From: CAVYPR01 sp963770505
GTDB lineage: Bacteria; Actinomycetota; Acidimicrobiia; Acidimicrobiales; RAAP-2
Reading direction: 5' to 3'
DNA length: 64,000 nucleotides
NCBI GenBank assembly: GCA_963770505.1
Contig: CAVYPR010000006.1
Location: 682,001 to 746,000 of the forward strand
Part shown: positions 42,088-50,574 of the stretch, piece by piece
Numbering within the stretch: the first letter of the stretch is position 1
Layout of the letters: each line of letters begins with the position of its first letter
Made by a program: the position numbers and the translations under genes
The notes under the pieces: generated by a model
What the model was told of the DNA's origin: nothing
The model's input: the letters and a program-made list of their open reading frames with translations, nothing else
The model's database searches: none

Positions 42088-43373
42088 CTACTTGAGGAAG
42101 CCCTCGTAGTTGCGCATCATCAACTGGCTGTCGATCTGGCGCATCGTTGTGAGGGCAACCCCGACCGAGATCAGAAGGGTCGTTCCGTAGAAGGGGAACC
42201 TGTTCAGGTCCACAGGGCCATCAGGATCGAGGGCACCACCGCCACCGAGGCCAGGAAGAGCGCTCCGGGCACGGTGATGCGGTTGAGGATGTGGGCGAAG
42301 TACCGCTCGGTCGGCGGCCCGGGGCGGATGCCGGGGATGAACCCGCCTTGCTTGCGGATGATGTCGGCCTGCTGGTGGGGGTCGAAGGCCACGTAGACGT
42401 AGAAGAACGTGAAGGCCACGATCAGAAGGAAGTACATGGAGATGTAGATCAGGCTGGTCGGCTGGATGTTGTTCTTCACGAAGTCCTGGAAGCTGTGCCA
42501 GGGGATGACGTTGGAGAGCAGCACCGGGATGTACAGCACCGAACTGGCGAAGATGATCGGGATGACGCCGGACTGGTTGACCTTGAGCGGGATGTAGGTG
42601 CTCTGGCCGCCGTACATTCGGCGGCCCACCACCCGTTTGGCGAAGGTCACCGGGATGCGCCGCTGGCCCTGGTCCATGAAGACGATGAAGACCAGGAGGA
42701 GCAGCGAGACGATCAGCATGATCGTGAACTTGAGGGAGCCGCCCTCCTCGTAGATGGCCTTGCCGCCCGAGGGGATGGAGGCCACCACGTTGGCGAAGAT
42801 CAGGATCGACATCCCCTGGCCGATGCCCCGCTGGGTGATCAGCTCGGCCAGCCACATGACGAAGGCGGTCCCGGCGGTGAGGCAGAGCACCATGAAGGCG
42901 CCCAGGGCCACGCTGAACTTGGGGATGAGTGTGATGGTCGTGCCCAGCAGCGCCGAGTCGTGGCCGTGGAAGGCGTAGATGAGCCCGGTCGACTGCATGA
43001 GGGCGAGGGCCACGGTCAGGTAGCGGGTGGTCTGGGTGATCTTCTTCTGCCCGACCGCCCCCTGGTCCCGCCACTCCTCCAGCTTGGGGATGACCGTCGC
43101 CAGCAGCTGGATGATGATCGAGCTGGTGATGTAGGGCATCACGCCGAGGCCGAAGACGGCCAGGCGGACCAGGGCCCCGCCCGAGAACAGGTTCAAGAAG
43201 CCCAGGACGCCCGAGGATCCGGCCTGCTTCTGGAGGGTCTCGATCTTGGCCCAGCTCACCCCGGGCACCGGGACGTTCGCCCCCAACTGGTACAGGGCGA
43301 TGACGGACAGGGTGAAGAGGACCTTGTTGCGCAGGTCCGGGACCCGGAAGATGTTGCCCAGCCGTGACAGCAT
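42088..43373 (-). CDS. secY: Protein translocase subunit SecY, apparent frameshift near the end
   Basis: Pore of the Sec translocon, ten membrane helices. MLSRLGNIFRVPDLRNKVLF, LFSGGALVRLAVFGLGVMPY, TQRGIGQGMSILIFANVVAS, and the cytoplasmic loop FAKRVVGRRMYGGQSTYIPL are typical. The zero frame stops after VVPSILMALWT. The final helix and tail NRFPFYGTTLLISVGVALTT and RQIDSQLMMRNYEGFLK follow in another frame to 42088. The offset near 42205-42213 needs one base added. Corrected 428 residues. ATG 43373 is 6 bases after the rplO stop. Confidence 0.95.
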
Positions 43374-43379
43374 GGCGAG

Positions 43380-43869
43380 CTACCGGTTCGTGAGCGCGTT
43401 GCCGCTGGCCGGTGGCCGACCGTGGCCGAAGGGCAGGGGCACTCGCTCGACGCTGCCGCCGGCGCCGGTGATGGCCGCCTCGGCCGAGGCCGAGAAGGCG
43501 TGGGCGGACACTCGAAGGGGCCGGTTCACCTCACCCCGGCCGAGGACCTTGACCAGGTCCCCGCGGCGGAGCAGGCCGGCGTCGGAAAGGGTGGCCGGCG
43601 TGATCTCGTCGGCCTCCAGCGCCGACGAGGGCGTCCAGGTTGACCGGGGTGTACTCGACCCGGAAGGGGTTCTTGAACCCCCGGAGCTTGGGGATCCGCT
43701 GCATGAGGGGCAGCTGGCCGCCCTCGAAGCCGGCCGGGATGGTGTCGCGGGCGCCTTGGCCCTTGGTGCCTCGGCCGGCGGTCTTGCCGCCCTTGCCGCC
43801 GATGCCCCGGCCGACCCGGCGCTTGGGCCGGGTCGACCCCTTGGGCGGGGTGAGGTCGTGCAGCTTCAC
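43380..43869 (-). CDS. rplO: Ribosomal protein L15 (uL15), apparent frameshift
   Basis: From GTG 43869: KLHDLTPPKGSTRPKRRVGR, GKGGKTAGRGTKGQGARDTI and GGQLPLMQRIPKLRGFKNPF are the L15 N-terminus and core. The frame breaks near 43626 after VNLDAL. SALEADEITPATLSDAGLL to RVSAHAFSASAEAAITGAGG continues one frame over and stops at 43380. One extra base; corrected 162 residues. GTGA overlap with rpmD. Confidence 0.94.
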
Positions 43870-44072
43870 GTGGACTCCTCCGCGGTCGCCTCGTCGAGTG
43901 CCGTCACCTCCACCAGGTGGGGGACGCGGGCCAGCATGCCCCGGATCTCGGGACGGTCGGGCAGCTCGTTGTGCTGGCCGATGCCCCGCAGCCCCAGGGC
44001 GCGCAGCGTCCCGCGGTGCTTGGGCTTGGACCCGATGGCCGAGCGGACCTGGGTGACCCGGAGCGTGCTCAC
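43866..44072 (-). CDS. rpmD: Ribosomal protein L30 (uL30)
   Basis: 68 residues from GTG 44072, overlapping the rpsE stop (GTGA): STLRVTQVRSAIGSKPKHRG, TLRALGLRGIGQHNELPDRP and MLARVPHLVEV. The core is standard; about eight acidic residues extend the tail. Confidence 0.96.
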   Translation of the reverse strand: MSTLRVTQVRSAIGSKPKHRGTLRALGLRGIGQHNELPDRPEIRGMLARVPHLVEVTALDEATAEEST

Positions 44073-44618
44073 CGGATCTCCGAGTAGAGCTCGGTCTCCC
44101 GCCGGCGCTCGCGGTAGGCGCGCAGCACCCCGGCCGGGGTCACCTCGTCGGGCTGCTTGCCGCGCAGCGCCGCCACCTCGTCGGGGCGCCGCAGCGCCTT
44201 CAGCCCGGCGATGGTGGCGTGGGCGACGTTGATCCCGTTGGAGGACCCGAGCGACTTGGCCAGGATGTCGCGGATGCCGGCCATCTCGAGGATGTGCGCG
44301 GGCGGCGCCGCCGGCGATCACCCCGGTCCCCGGGGCGGCGGGCTTGAGCAGCACCCGGCCGGCGCCGCTCTCCCCGATGATGGGGTGGGTGATGGTGGAG
44401 CCGGCCAGGGCCACCTCGAAGACGTTCTTGCGGGCCTCTTCGATGCCCTTCTGGACGGCCAGCCCGGCCTCCTTGGCCTTGCCGTAGCCGAGGCCGACCC
44501 GGCCGTTGCCGTCGCCGACCACCATGAGGGCGGCGAAGGAGAACCGCCGGCCGCCCTTGACGACCTTGGCCACCCGGTTGACCCGGATGGTCCGCTCCTC
44601 GTACTGCACGTCGGTCAT
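44069..44618 (-). CDS. rpsE: Ribosomal protein S5 (uS5), apparent frameshift
   Basis: From ATG 44618: EERTIRVNRVAKVVKGGRRF, FAALMVVGDGNGRVGLGYGK, STITHPIIGESGAGRVLLKP and GVIAGGAARA, then a break at about 44295. The continuation ILEMAGIRDILAKSLGSSNG and VAHATIAGLKALRRPDEVAA is one frame over. A single extra base within the codon run before ILEM explains it. Corrected 182 residues. S5 is essential for decoding fidelity. Confidence 0.95.
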
Positions 44619-44623
44619 GGCCC

Positions 44624-45001
44624 TCAGAACTCCAGTCCCTCGTCTCGAGCTGCATCGGCCAGCGCGGCCACCCGGCCGTGGTAGGCGAAGCCGCCCCGGT
44701 CGAACACCACCCGGGTGATCCCGGCGGTCTTGGCCCGGGAGGCCACCAGCCGCCCCACGGCCTCGGCCCCGGTCACGTTACCCCCGCCGGCGCCGCCCAG
44801 GGTCTCCCGCAGCCCGGGCTCGACCGACGAGGCGGCGACCAGGGTGCGGCCCGCCTGGTCGTCGATGACCTGGGCCGAGATGTGGCGGTGGGACCGGCTC
44901 ACGGCCAGGCGCGGGCGCTCGGCGGTCCCGGCGACCTTGGCCCGGACCCGCGAGTGGCGCCGGATGCGCAGGGTGCGCTGGAGGTTGGACGTCCCGGCCA
45001 T
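44624..45001 (-). CDS. rplR: Ribosomal protein L18 (uL18)
   Basis: 125 residues from ATG 45001, sharing one base with the rplF stop (TGATG): LRIRRHSRVRAKVAGTAERP, RLAVSRSHRHISAQVIDDQA and GITRVVFDRGGFAYHGRVAA. Binds 5S rRNA. Confidence 0.97.
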   Translation of the reverse strand: MAGTSNLQRTLRIRRHSRVRAKVAGTAERPRLAVSRSHRHISAQVIDDQAGRTLVAASSVEPGLRETLGGAGGGNVTGAEAVGRLVASRAKTAGITRVVFDRGGFAYHGRVAALADAARDEGLEF

Positions 45002-45540
45002 CACTTCGCCGCCTTTCCGGCCTTGCGCAGGACCCGCTCCCCGGCGTAGCGGACCCCCTTGCCCTTGTAGGGCTCGGGCTTGCGGATCTTGCGGATGTCG
45101 GCGGCCACCTGGCCCACCTTCTCCTTGTCGATGCCCTTGACCACGATCCGGGTGGGCGTGGGCACCTCGAAGGTGATGCCCTCGGGCGCGTCGAACAGCA
45201 CGGGGTGCGAGAAGCCCAGGGCCAGCTCCAGGGCGGAGGGGCCCTTGGCGTTGGCCCGGTAGCCGACGCCCACGATCTCGAGCTCCTTGGTGAAGCCCTG
45301 GGTGACGCCGGCCACCATGTTGGCCACCAGCGAGCGGGTGAGGCCGTGCAGGGCGCGGTGGCGCCGCTCGTCGTCGGGGCGCGCCACGACCAGCACCTCT
45401 CCCTCCTGGGAGATGGTGATCCCCGGCGGGAGCCGGCGGGCCAGCGAGCCCTGGGGGCCGGTGACCGTGACCGAGTCGTCGGCCAGGCCGATGGTCACCC
45501 CCGAGGGCACGGGGATGGGGGAACGTCCGATGCGCGACAT
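45001..45540 (-). CDS. rplF: Ribosomal protein L6 (uL6)
   Basis: 179 residues: SRIGRSPIPVPSGVTIGLAD, HGLTRSLVANMVAGVTQGFT, LEIVGVGYRANAKG and the second-domain signature KEKVGQVAADIRKIRKPEPY with KGKGVRYAGE. ATG 45540 has a good Shine-Dalgarno (GAGG). Confidence 0.98.
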   Translation of the reverse strand: MSRIGRSPIPVPSGVTIGLADDSVTVTGPQGSLARRLPPGITISQEGEVLVVARPDDERRHRALHGLTRSLVANMVAGVTQGFTKELEIVGVGYRANAKGPSALELALGFSHPVLFDAPEGITFEVPTPTRIVVKGIDKEKVGQVAADIRKIRKPEPYKGKGVRYAGERVLRKAGKAAK

Positions 45541-45561
45541 CAGGCGCCTCCCTCTTCCTCA

Positions 45562-45966
45562 CTACCACACATGGCAGAGCACCTCGCCTCCCAGGTGGCG
45601 CTTGCGCGCCTCCTGGTCGGTCATCAGGCCGTGGCTGGTGGAGACCACGGCCACCCCGATGCCGCCGAGGACGCGGGGCATCTTGTCGGCCCGGGCGTAG
45701 ATGCGCAGCCCGGGCTTGGAGACCCGCTTGATGCCGCCGATGGTCCGCGTGCGGTCGGCGGCGTACTTGAGGGTGATGGACAGCTCGCTGCCGGGCTTCT
45801 TGGGGTCCTTCACCACCGTGTAGCCGGCGATGAAGCCCTCGCGCTCCAAGATGGCGGCCAGCGCCTCCTTGAGCTTGGACCCCGGCATCCGCACTGTCTC
45901 GAACTGCGCCGAGTTGGCGTTGCGGATGCGGGTCAGCATGTCCGCGATCGGGTCGGTCATGGTCAT
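45562..45966 (-). CDS. rpsH: Ribosomal protein S8 (uS8)
   Basis: 134 residues: DPIADMLTRIRNANSAQFET, LKRVSKPGLRIYA-like block (read as IKRVSKPGLRIYARADKMPR) and STSHGLMTDQEARKRHLGGE. Two in-frame ATGs (45966 and 45960) are possible; the second matches the usual length better. S8 is the usual translational repressor of the spc operon in other bacteria. Confidence 0.97.
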   Translation of the reverse strand: MTMTDPIADMLTRIRNANSAQFETVRMPGSKLKEALAAILEREGFIAGYTVVKDPKKPGSELSITLKYAADRTRTIGGIKRVSKPGLRIYARADKMPRVLGGIGVAVVSTSHGLMTDQEARKRHLGGEVLCHVW

Positions 45967-45976
45967 GGCCGTTCTC

Positions 45977-46162
45977 CTACCAGCTCGCCTTGGTCACCCC
46001 GGGCACCTCCCCGGCGTGCACCATCGTCCGCAGGCAGATGCGGCACAGCCCGAACTTGCGGTAGACGGCCTTGGGCCGTCCGCACCGCCGGCACCGGGTG
46101 TAGGCCCGGACCTTGAACTTGGGCGTGCGCTGCTGCTTCTGGATGAGTGCCTTCTTCGCCAT
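45977..46162 (-). CDS. rpsZ: Ribosomal protein S14, zinc type (uS14)
   Basis: 61 residues: AKKALIQKQQRTPKFKVRAY, then CRRCGRP and CRICLRTMVHAGEVPGV. Two CxxC pairs bind zinc. The short type Z is standard for the spc operon in actinobacteria; any zinc-free paralogue would lie elsewhere. Confidence 0.98.
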   Translation of the reverse strand: MAKKALIQKQQRTPKFKVRAYTRCRRCGRPKAVYRKFGLCRICLRTMVHAGEVPGVTKASW

Positions 46163-46167
46163 GGTGC

Positions 46168-46740
46168 CTATCGGGTCTCCTGTCGGAACGGGAAGCCGAA
46201 CGCCCTTAGCAGCGCTCGGCCCTCCTCGTCGGTGCGGGCGGTGGTGACGATGGTGATGTCCATGCCCCGGGTGGTGTCGATCTTGTCGTAGTCGATCTCG
46301 GGGAAGATGAGCTGCTCGGTCACGCCGAAGGTGTAGTTGCCGTGGCCGTCGAACGAGCGGGGCGAGAGCCCCCGGAAGTCGCGGATGCGCGGGATGGCCA
46401 GGCTCACCAACCGGTCGAAGAACTCCCAGGCGCGGTCGCCCCGCAGGGTGACCTTCACCCCGATGGGCATCCCCTCGCGGAGCTTGAAGCTGGCGATGGA
46501 CTTCTTGGCCCGGGTGACCACCGGCTTCTGCCCGGTGATGATCTCGAGGTCGCGCTGGGCGCCCTCGATGAGGGACTGCTGCTGGGTGGCCTTGCCGACC
46601 CCCACGTTGACCACGATCTTGGTGAGGCGGGGCACCTCCATGACGTTGCCCACGGCCAGCTCCTCGGCCAGGCGGGGGCGCACCTCGGAGAGGTAGCGCT
46701 CCTTGAGGCGCGGCAGCGGGCGGGCTTCGGTGGTGGTCAC
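46168..46740 (-). CDS. rplE: Ribosomal protein L5 (uL5)
   Basis: 190 residues from GTG 46740 (overlap with the rplX stop as GTGA): NVMEVPRLTKIVVNVGVGKA, IITGQKPVVTRAKKSIASFK, LREGMPIGVKVTLRGDRAWE and DFRGLSPRSFDGHGNYTFGV. Binds 5S rRNA and P-site tRNA. The longer upstream frame lacks similarity. Confidence 0.97.
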   Translation of the reverse strand: MTTTEARPLPRLKERYLSEVRPRLAEELAVGNVMEVPRLTKIVVNVGVGKATQQQSLIEGAQRDLEIITGQKPVVTRAKKSIASFKLREGMPIGVKVTLRGDRAWEFFDRLVSLAIPRIRDFRGLSPRSFDGHGNYTFGVTEQLIFPEIDYDKIDTTRGMDITIVTTARTDEEGRALLRAFGFPFRQETR

Positions 46741-47045
46741 AGCTCGCTCCCGCACTTGCGGCAGACCCGCAGCTTGCGGCCCTGCTCGTCGACGGTGAAG
46801 CCGACCCGGGTGGCCTCGCCGCACGAGCTGCACAGGAGGGACACCGAGGAGATCGGCACGGGCATGAACTTGTCGATGATGCCGCCCTGCATGGTGTGGC
46901 GGGTGGGCTTGGCGTGGCGCTTGGCCACGTTCACGCCCTCGATCACCACCTTGCCCTCGGCCGGCATGGCCCGCACCACCTCGGCCTTGTGGCCCTTGTA
47001 CTTGCCGGCCCGGACGACCACCCGGTCGCCTTTGTGGATCCGCAT
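46737..47045 (-). CDS. rplX: Ribosomal protein L24 (uL24)
   Basis: 102 residues from ATG 47045 (TGATG with rplN): RIHKGDRVVVRAGKYKGHKA, VIEGVNVAKRHAKPT and a zinc-ribbon-like tail with CSSCGEATRVGF and CRKCGSEL. KOW-domain assembly initiator. Confidence 0.97.
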   Translation of the reverse strand: MRIHKGDRVVVRAGKYKGHKAEVVRAMPAEGKVVIEGVNVAKRHAKPTRHTMQGGIIDKFMPVPISSVSLLCSSCGEATRVGFTVDEQGRKLRVCRKCGSEL

Positions 47046-47413
47046 CACAGCACCTCCGGGGCGAGCGAGACGATGCGCATGAACTTCTTGTCCCGCAGCT
47101 CGCGGCCGACCGGGCCGAAGATGCGGGTCCCCCGCGGCTGCTGCTGCTCGTTGATGAGCACGGCGGCGTTCTCGTCGAAGCGGATGTAGCTGCCGTCGGG
47201 GCGGCGCTTCTCCTTCTTGGTACGCACCACCACGCAGCGCACCACGTCGCCCTTCTTCACGGCCGCCCCGGGGATGGCGTCCTTCACCGTGGCCACGAAG
47301 ACGTCGCCGATGCTGGCGTAGCGCCGGCGCGAGCCGCCGAGGACCCGGATGCACAGGACCTCCTTGGCCCCCGAGTTGTCCGCCACCCGCAGGCGCGACT
47401 CCTGCTGGATCAT
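47045..47413 (-). CDS. rplN: Ribosomal protein L14 (uL14)
   Basis: 122 residues: MIQQESRLRVADNSGAKEVL, GDVFVATVKDAIPGAAVKKG, DGSYIRFDENAAVLIN and GTRIFGPVGRELRDKKFMRI. Highly conserved, intact. Start overlaps the rpsQ stop by four bases (ATGA). Confidence 0.98.
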   Translation of the reverse strand: MIQQESRLRVADNSGAKEVLCIRVLGGSRRRYASIGDVFVATVKDAIPGAAVKKGDVVRCVVVRTKKEKRRPDGSYIRFDENAAVLINEQQQPRGTRIFGPVGRELRDKKFMRIVSLAPEVL

Positions 47414-47688
47414 CGGGCACGCTCCATGATCTCGGTCAGGCGCCAGCGCTTCAGCTTGGAGAGCGGCCTGGTCTCGACCACCCGGACCCGGTCCCCCACC
47501 TTGGCCGTGCCCTCGGCGTCGTGGACGTAGAGCCGCTTGGTGCGCTGGACGGTCTTGCCGTAGCGGGGGTGGCGGACGCGCTCGACCACGGCCACCACCA
47601 CGGTGGCGTCCATGCCGTTGGAGACCACGGTCCCCTCGCGCACCTTGCGCCGGTTGGGCCGGGCCTCGGTCCCCTCGGTCTCGGCCAT
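47410..47688 (-). CDS. rpsQ: Ribosomal protein S17 (uS17)
   Basis: 92 residues: RRKVREGTVVSNGMDATVVV, VVERVRHPRYGKTVQRTKRL and VGDRVRVVETRPLSKLKRWR. ATG 47688 shares one base with the rpmC stop (TGATG). Confidence 0.98.
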   Translation of the reverse strand: MAETEGTEARPNRRKVREGTVVSNGMDATVVVAVVERVRHPRYGKTVQRTKRLYVHDAEGTAKVGDRVRVVETRPLSKLKRWRLTEIMERAR

Positions 47689-48020
47689 CAGCCCTCCTCC
47701 TCTGCGAACTCGTCGTCGGGTTGGTCGGCGACGTCCTCGTCGACGGTCCCCGTGTCCTCCTCGACGGCCACCGCCCGCGAGGTGCGCAGGCGGGGGGCGG
47801 CCGGCGGCACGTAGGTGCCCTCGGCCTCTTGGATCTCCCGGTCGCGCTGGACGGTGAGGATCCGGGCCACGTCCTTCTTCACCTGGCCCATGCGGGCGGT
47901 GTTGTCCAACTGGCCGGTGGCCAGCTGGAAGCGGAGGTTCAGCAGCTCCCGGCGGCTCTCGGCCAGCTTGAGCTCGAGCTCCTCGCCGTCCATGATCACC
48001 AGTTCTGAGGCGCTGACCAT
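47688..48020 (-). CDS. rpmC: Ribosomal protein L29 (uL29) with acidic tail
   Basis: 110 residues; the usual length is 65-80. The core ELELKLAESRRELLNLRFQL, TGQLDNTARMGQVKKDVARI and LTVQRDREIQEAEG is normal. A tail of about 40 residues follows, ending in VEEDTGTVDEDVADQPDDEF and AEEEG, strongly acidic. L29 sits at the peptide exit, so the tail would project near emerging chains. ATG 48020 shares one base with the rplP stop. Confidence 0.95.
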   Translation of the reverse strand: MVSASELVIMDGEELELKLAESRRELLNLRFQLATGQLDNTARMGQVKKDVARILTVQRDREIQEAEGTYVPPAAPRLRTSRAVAVEEDTGTVDEDVADQPDDEFAEEEG

Positions 48021-48457
48021 CAGACCTGCACCTCCGGGGTGCCGTGGGTGCCCGGCCGCACCACGAAGCGGGCCTTCATCGGCAGCTTCTGGATGGCCCG
48101 GCCCATCGCCTCCTCGGCCAGCTCGGTCTCGACCCCGGCCAGCTCGAAGAGGACCCGGCCCGGGCGCACCACGGCCACCCAGTGCTCGGGGTTGCCCTTG
48201 CCCGAGCCCATGCGGGTCTCGGCCGGCTTCTGGGTGACCGGCCGGTCGGGGAAGACGCGGATCCACACCTTGCCGCCACGCTTCACGTGGCGGGTCATGG
48301 CGATACGGGCGGCCTCGATCTGCCGGGCCGTGAGCCACCCGGGCTCCAGCGCCTGGATGCCGAAGTCGCCGAAGGTGACCGCCGTGCCGCCCTTGGCGGC
48401 ACCGGTCAGCCGGCCGCGCTGCTGCTTGCGGTGCTTGACCTTGCGGGGCATCAGCAT
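48020..48457 (-). CDS. rplP: Ribosomal protein L16 (uL16)
   Basis: 145 residues: MPRKVKHRKQQRGRLTGAAK, GDFGIQALEPGWLTARQIEA, ARIAMTRHVKRGGKVWIRVF and KPAETRMGSGKGNPEHWVAV. ATG 48457 (MLMPRK) overlaps the rpsC stop (TGATG); ATG 48451 is the alternative. Confidence 0.98.
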   Translation of the reverse strand: MLMPRKVKHRKQQRGRLTGAAKGGTAVTFGDFGIQALEPGWLTARQIEAARIAMTRHVKRGGKVWIRVFPDRPVTQKPAETRMGSGKGNPEHWVAVVRPGRVLFELAGVETELAEEAMGRAIQKLPMKARFVVRPGTHGTPEVQV

Positions 48458-49506
48458 CAGTCGGCGTCCCTGCGGAAGTGGGGGGTCTCGTGGTGCTCGT
48501 GGCGGCTGCGGCGCTCGATCTCCTCGTCCTCGGCCAGGCGCTTCTCGAGGTCGTCGGGCACCTCGGGCTGGGCGATCAGGTCGGCCACCGGGGCGTCGGC
48601 GGCCGTTTCGTCGACCGCCCCGTCGACCGTCTCGTCGACCGTCTCGTCGACGACAGCCGTCGGCATCTCGTCGAGCTCCTCGGCCCCGTCCCGGCCGCCG
48701 CCGTCCGACGGCACCTCGCCGTCGCCGCCCGGCGGGACCACCCCGGGCTCGCCCTGGTCCTGCCGGCGGCGGCCGCCGCCGGCGGTGATGAGCCGGCGGG
48801 GCCGGACCTGGCCCGACGTCTCGCCCACGGCCATGGCCGCCTCGCGGGTGATCTTGTCCTCGACGGACACCTTGTAGGGCAGGATGTCGCCCTTGTAGAT
48901 CCAGACCTTCACCCCCACCCGGCCGGCGGTGGTGCGGGCCTCGCGGAAGCCGTAGTCGATGTCGGCCCGCAGGGTGTGCAGAGGCACCCGGCCCTCGCGG
49001 TAGGACTCCTTGCGGGACATCTCGGCCCCGCCCAGGCGGCCCGAGCACTGGACGCGCACGCCCTGGGCACCGGCCTTCTGCACGGTCTGGATGGCCCGCT
49101 TCATGGCCCGGCGGAAAGCCACCCGGCGCGCCAGCTGGTCGCAGATCCCCTGGGCGATGAGGGCGGCGTCGAGCTCGGGCTGCTTGATCTCTTGGATGTT
49201 GAGCTGGATCCGGTTCTGGAGCCCGGTCATCTCCTCCAGCTTCTTCTTGAGGCGGTCGGCCTCGGCCCCCCGGCGGCCGATCACGATCCCCGGGCGCGCC
49301 GTGTGGATGTCGACCCGCAGCCGGTCGCGGGTGCGCTCGACCTCGATCCGGCTGACGGCGGCCGCCTCCAGCTGGGTCATGAGGTAGTCCCGGATCTTCC
49401 AGTCCTCCACCACGAAGTCCCGGTAGTGGCGCTCCTCGAACCAGCGCGACTTCCAGTCCGTGGTCACGCCGAGGCGGAACCCGTAGGGGTTTACCTTCTG
49501 GCCCAT
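48457..49506 (-). CDS. rpsC: Ribosomal protein S3 (uS3) with long acidic tail
   Basis: 349 residues against about 210-275 in other actinobacteria. The first 215 are normal S3: GQKVNPYGFRLGVTTDWKSR, the KH motif PGIVIGRRGAEADRLKKKL, GVRVQCSGRLGGAEMSRKES and GVKVWIYKGDILPYK. About 130 residues follow: a Gly/Arg/Gln-rich link, then an acidic part that includes VDET repeats from a 12-bp tandem repeat. S3 forms the mRNA entry helicase site, so the tail would hang there. No upstream gap to rplV. Confidence 0.96.
   Translation of the reverse strand: MGQKVNPYGFRLGVTTDWKSRWFEERHYRDFVVEDWKIRDYLMTQLEAAAVSRIEVERTRDRLRVDIHTARPGIVIGRRGAEADRLKKKLEEMTGLQNRIQLNIQEIKQPELDAALIAQGICDQLARRVAFRRAMKRAIQTVQKAGAQGVRVQCSGRLGGAEMSRKESYREGRVPLHTLRADIDYGFREARTTAGRVGVKVWIYKGDILPYKVSVEDKITREAAMAVGETSGQVRPRRLITAGGGRRRQDQGEPGVVPPGGDGEVPSDGGGRDGAEELDEMPTAVVDETVDETVDGAVDETAADAPVADLIAQPEVPDDLEKRLAEDEEIERRSRHEHHETPHFRRDAD
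48605..48652 (-). repeat. Four 12-bp tandem units inside rpsC
   Basis: Units of the form GTCTCGTCGACC occur four times head to tail (two exact apart from the last base, two with 2-3 changes). On the minus strand they encode repeated V-D-E-T/V-D-G-A in the acidic S3 tail. Slipped-strand expansion is the likely origin. Confidence 0.85.
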
Positions 49507-50286
49507 CTACTCGCCCTTCTCACTGTCGTCGTCGGCCGGCGCGCCCTCGTCCTCGGCGCCGCCCTCTTCGGTTCCGTCTCGCCCTGCCACCTCGTCGCCG
49601 GGCTCGTCCGGCTCGTCGCCGGCGACCTCGGCCGCCGCCGCCTCGGCGACCTCCTCGTCGCTGCCCTCGGCCCCGACCCGCTCGGCCTCGGCCTCCACCA
49701 CGTCCTCGGCGGCCTGCTCGGAGGCCGCGTCCTCGACCAGCTCGTCCTCGACCTCCGCCGCCCGGGCGGCCTCGGCCTCGGCGGCCTCCCGCTCCGCCTC
49801 CTGGGCGTGGCGCCGGCGGGAGAGCCGGCCGGAGAGGTCGGCCCGCCGCCTCGATTCGGAGACCCGGCGGGACCGCTGGGACGTCGCCTCCTCGCGCTGG
49901 GCCCGGCGTCGCTCGAGGCGCTCGTCGGGGAGCATGGAGACGATGACGGTGATGTGGCAGGTGCGCTTGCGGATGCGGCTGGCCCGGCCCCGGGCCCGGG
50001 GACGCCAGCGCTTCTGGGTGGCCCCCTCGTCGGCGAAGCACGCCGAGACGAAGAGGTCCTCGGCGTCCTGGCCGTCGTTGTGGACGGCGTTGGCCACCGC
50101 CGAGGCCAGCACCTGGCCCACCACCGTGGCCGCCTCGCGCGAGGTGGTGCGCAGGATCTCGGCCGCGGTCTCCACGTCCTCGCCCCGGATGAGGTCGAGC
50201 ACCTGGCGGGCCTTCGACGCCGACATGCGGTAGTGGCGCAGGACGGCCTTGGTTCCCGGCCGCTCGTTGGTCTTGAGACCGGTCAT
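49507..50286 (-). CDS. rplV: Ribosomal protein L22 (uL22) with long charged tail
   Basis: 259 residues; the core is about 110. Core: ERPGTKAVLRHYRMSASKAR, QVLDLIRGEDVETAAEIL, VANAVHNDGQDAEDLFVSAC, RPRARGRASRIRKRTCHITV. The tail first has a basic helix (RLERRRAQREEATSQRSRRV), then about 110 residues dominated by Glu, Ala and Asp. L22 lines the exit tunnel and its tail emerges at the exit port. Starts with ATG after a 1-base gap to rpsS. Confidence 0.95.
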   Translation of the reverse strand: MTGLKTNERPGTKAVLRHYRMSASKARQVLDLIRGEDVETAAEILRTTSREAATVVGQVLASAVANAVHNDGQDAEDLFVSACFADEGATQKRWRPRARGRASRIRKRTCHITVIVSMLPDERLERRRAQREEATSQRSRRVSESRRRADLSGRLSRRRHAQEAEREAAEAEAARAAEVEDELVEDAASEQAAEDVVEAEAERVGAEGSDEEVAEAAAAEVAGDEPDEPGDEVAGRDGTEEGGAEDEGAPADDDSEKGE

Positions 50287-50287
50287 C

Positions 50288-50566
50288 TCAGCGCCTCCCC
50301 GCCCGCTCCTGGCCGGCGTGGTAGCGGAAGGTCCGGGTCGGGGCGAACTCGCCCAGCTTGTGGCCGACCATCGACTCGGTCACGTAGACCGGGACGTGGC
50401 GGCGGCCGTCGTGGACGGCGATGGTGTGGCCCACCATGTCGGGGATGACCGTCGACCGGCGGGACCAGGTCTTGACCACCCGCTTCTCGCCGCTGGCGTT
50501 CAGGACGTCCACCTTCTTCAGCAGGTGGTCGTCGACGAACGGGCCCTTCTTGAGGCTGCGTGGCAT
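50288..50566 (-). CDS. rpsS: Ribosomal protein S19 (uS19)
   Basis: 92 residues: PRSLKKGPFVDDHLLKKVDV, WSRRSTVIPDMVGHTIAVHD and ESMVGHKLGEFAPTRTFRYH. Head protein next to S13. Intact. Confidence 0.98.
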   Translation of the reverse strand: MPRSLKKGPFVDDHLLKKVDVLNASGEKRVVKTWSRRSTVIPDMVGHTIAVHDGRRHVPVYVTESMVGHKLGEFAPTRTFRYHAGQERAGRR

Positions 50567-50574
50567 GGCTCCCC

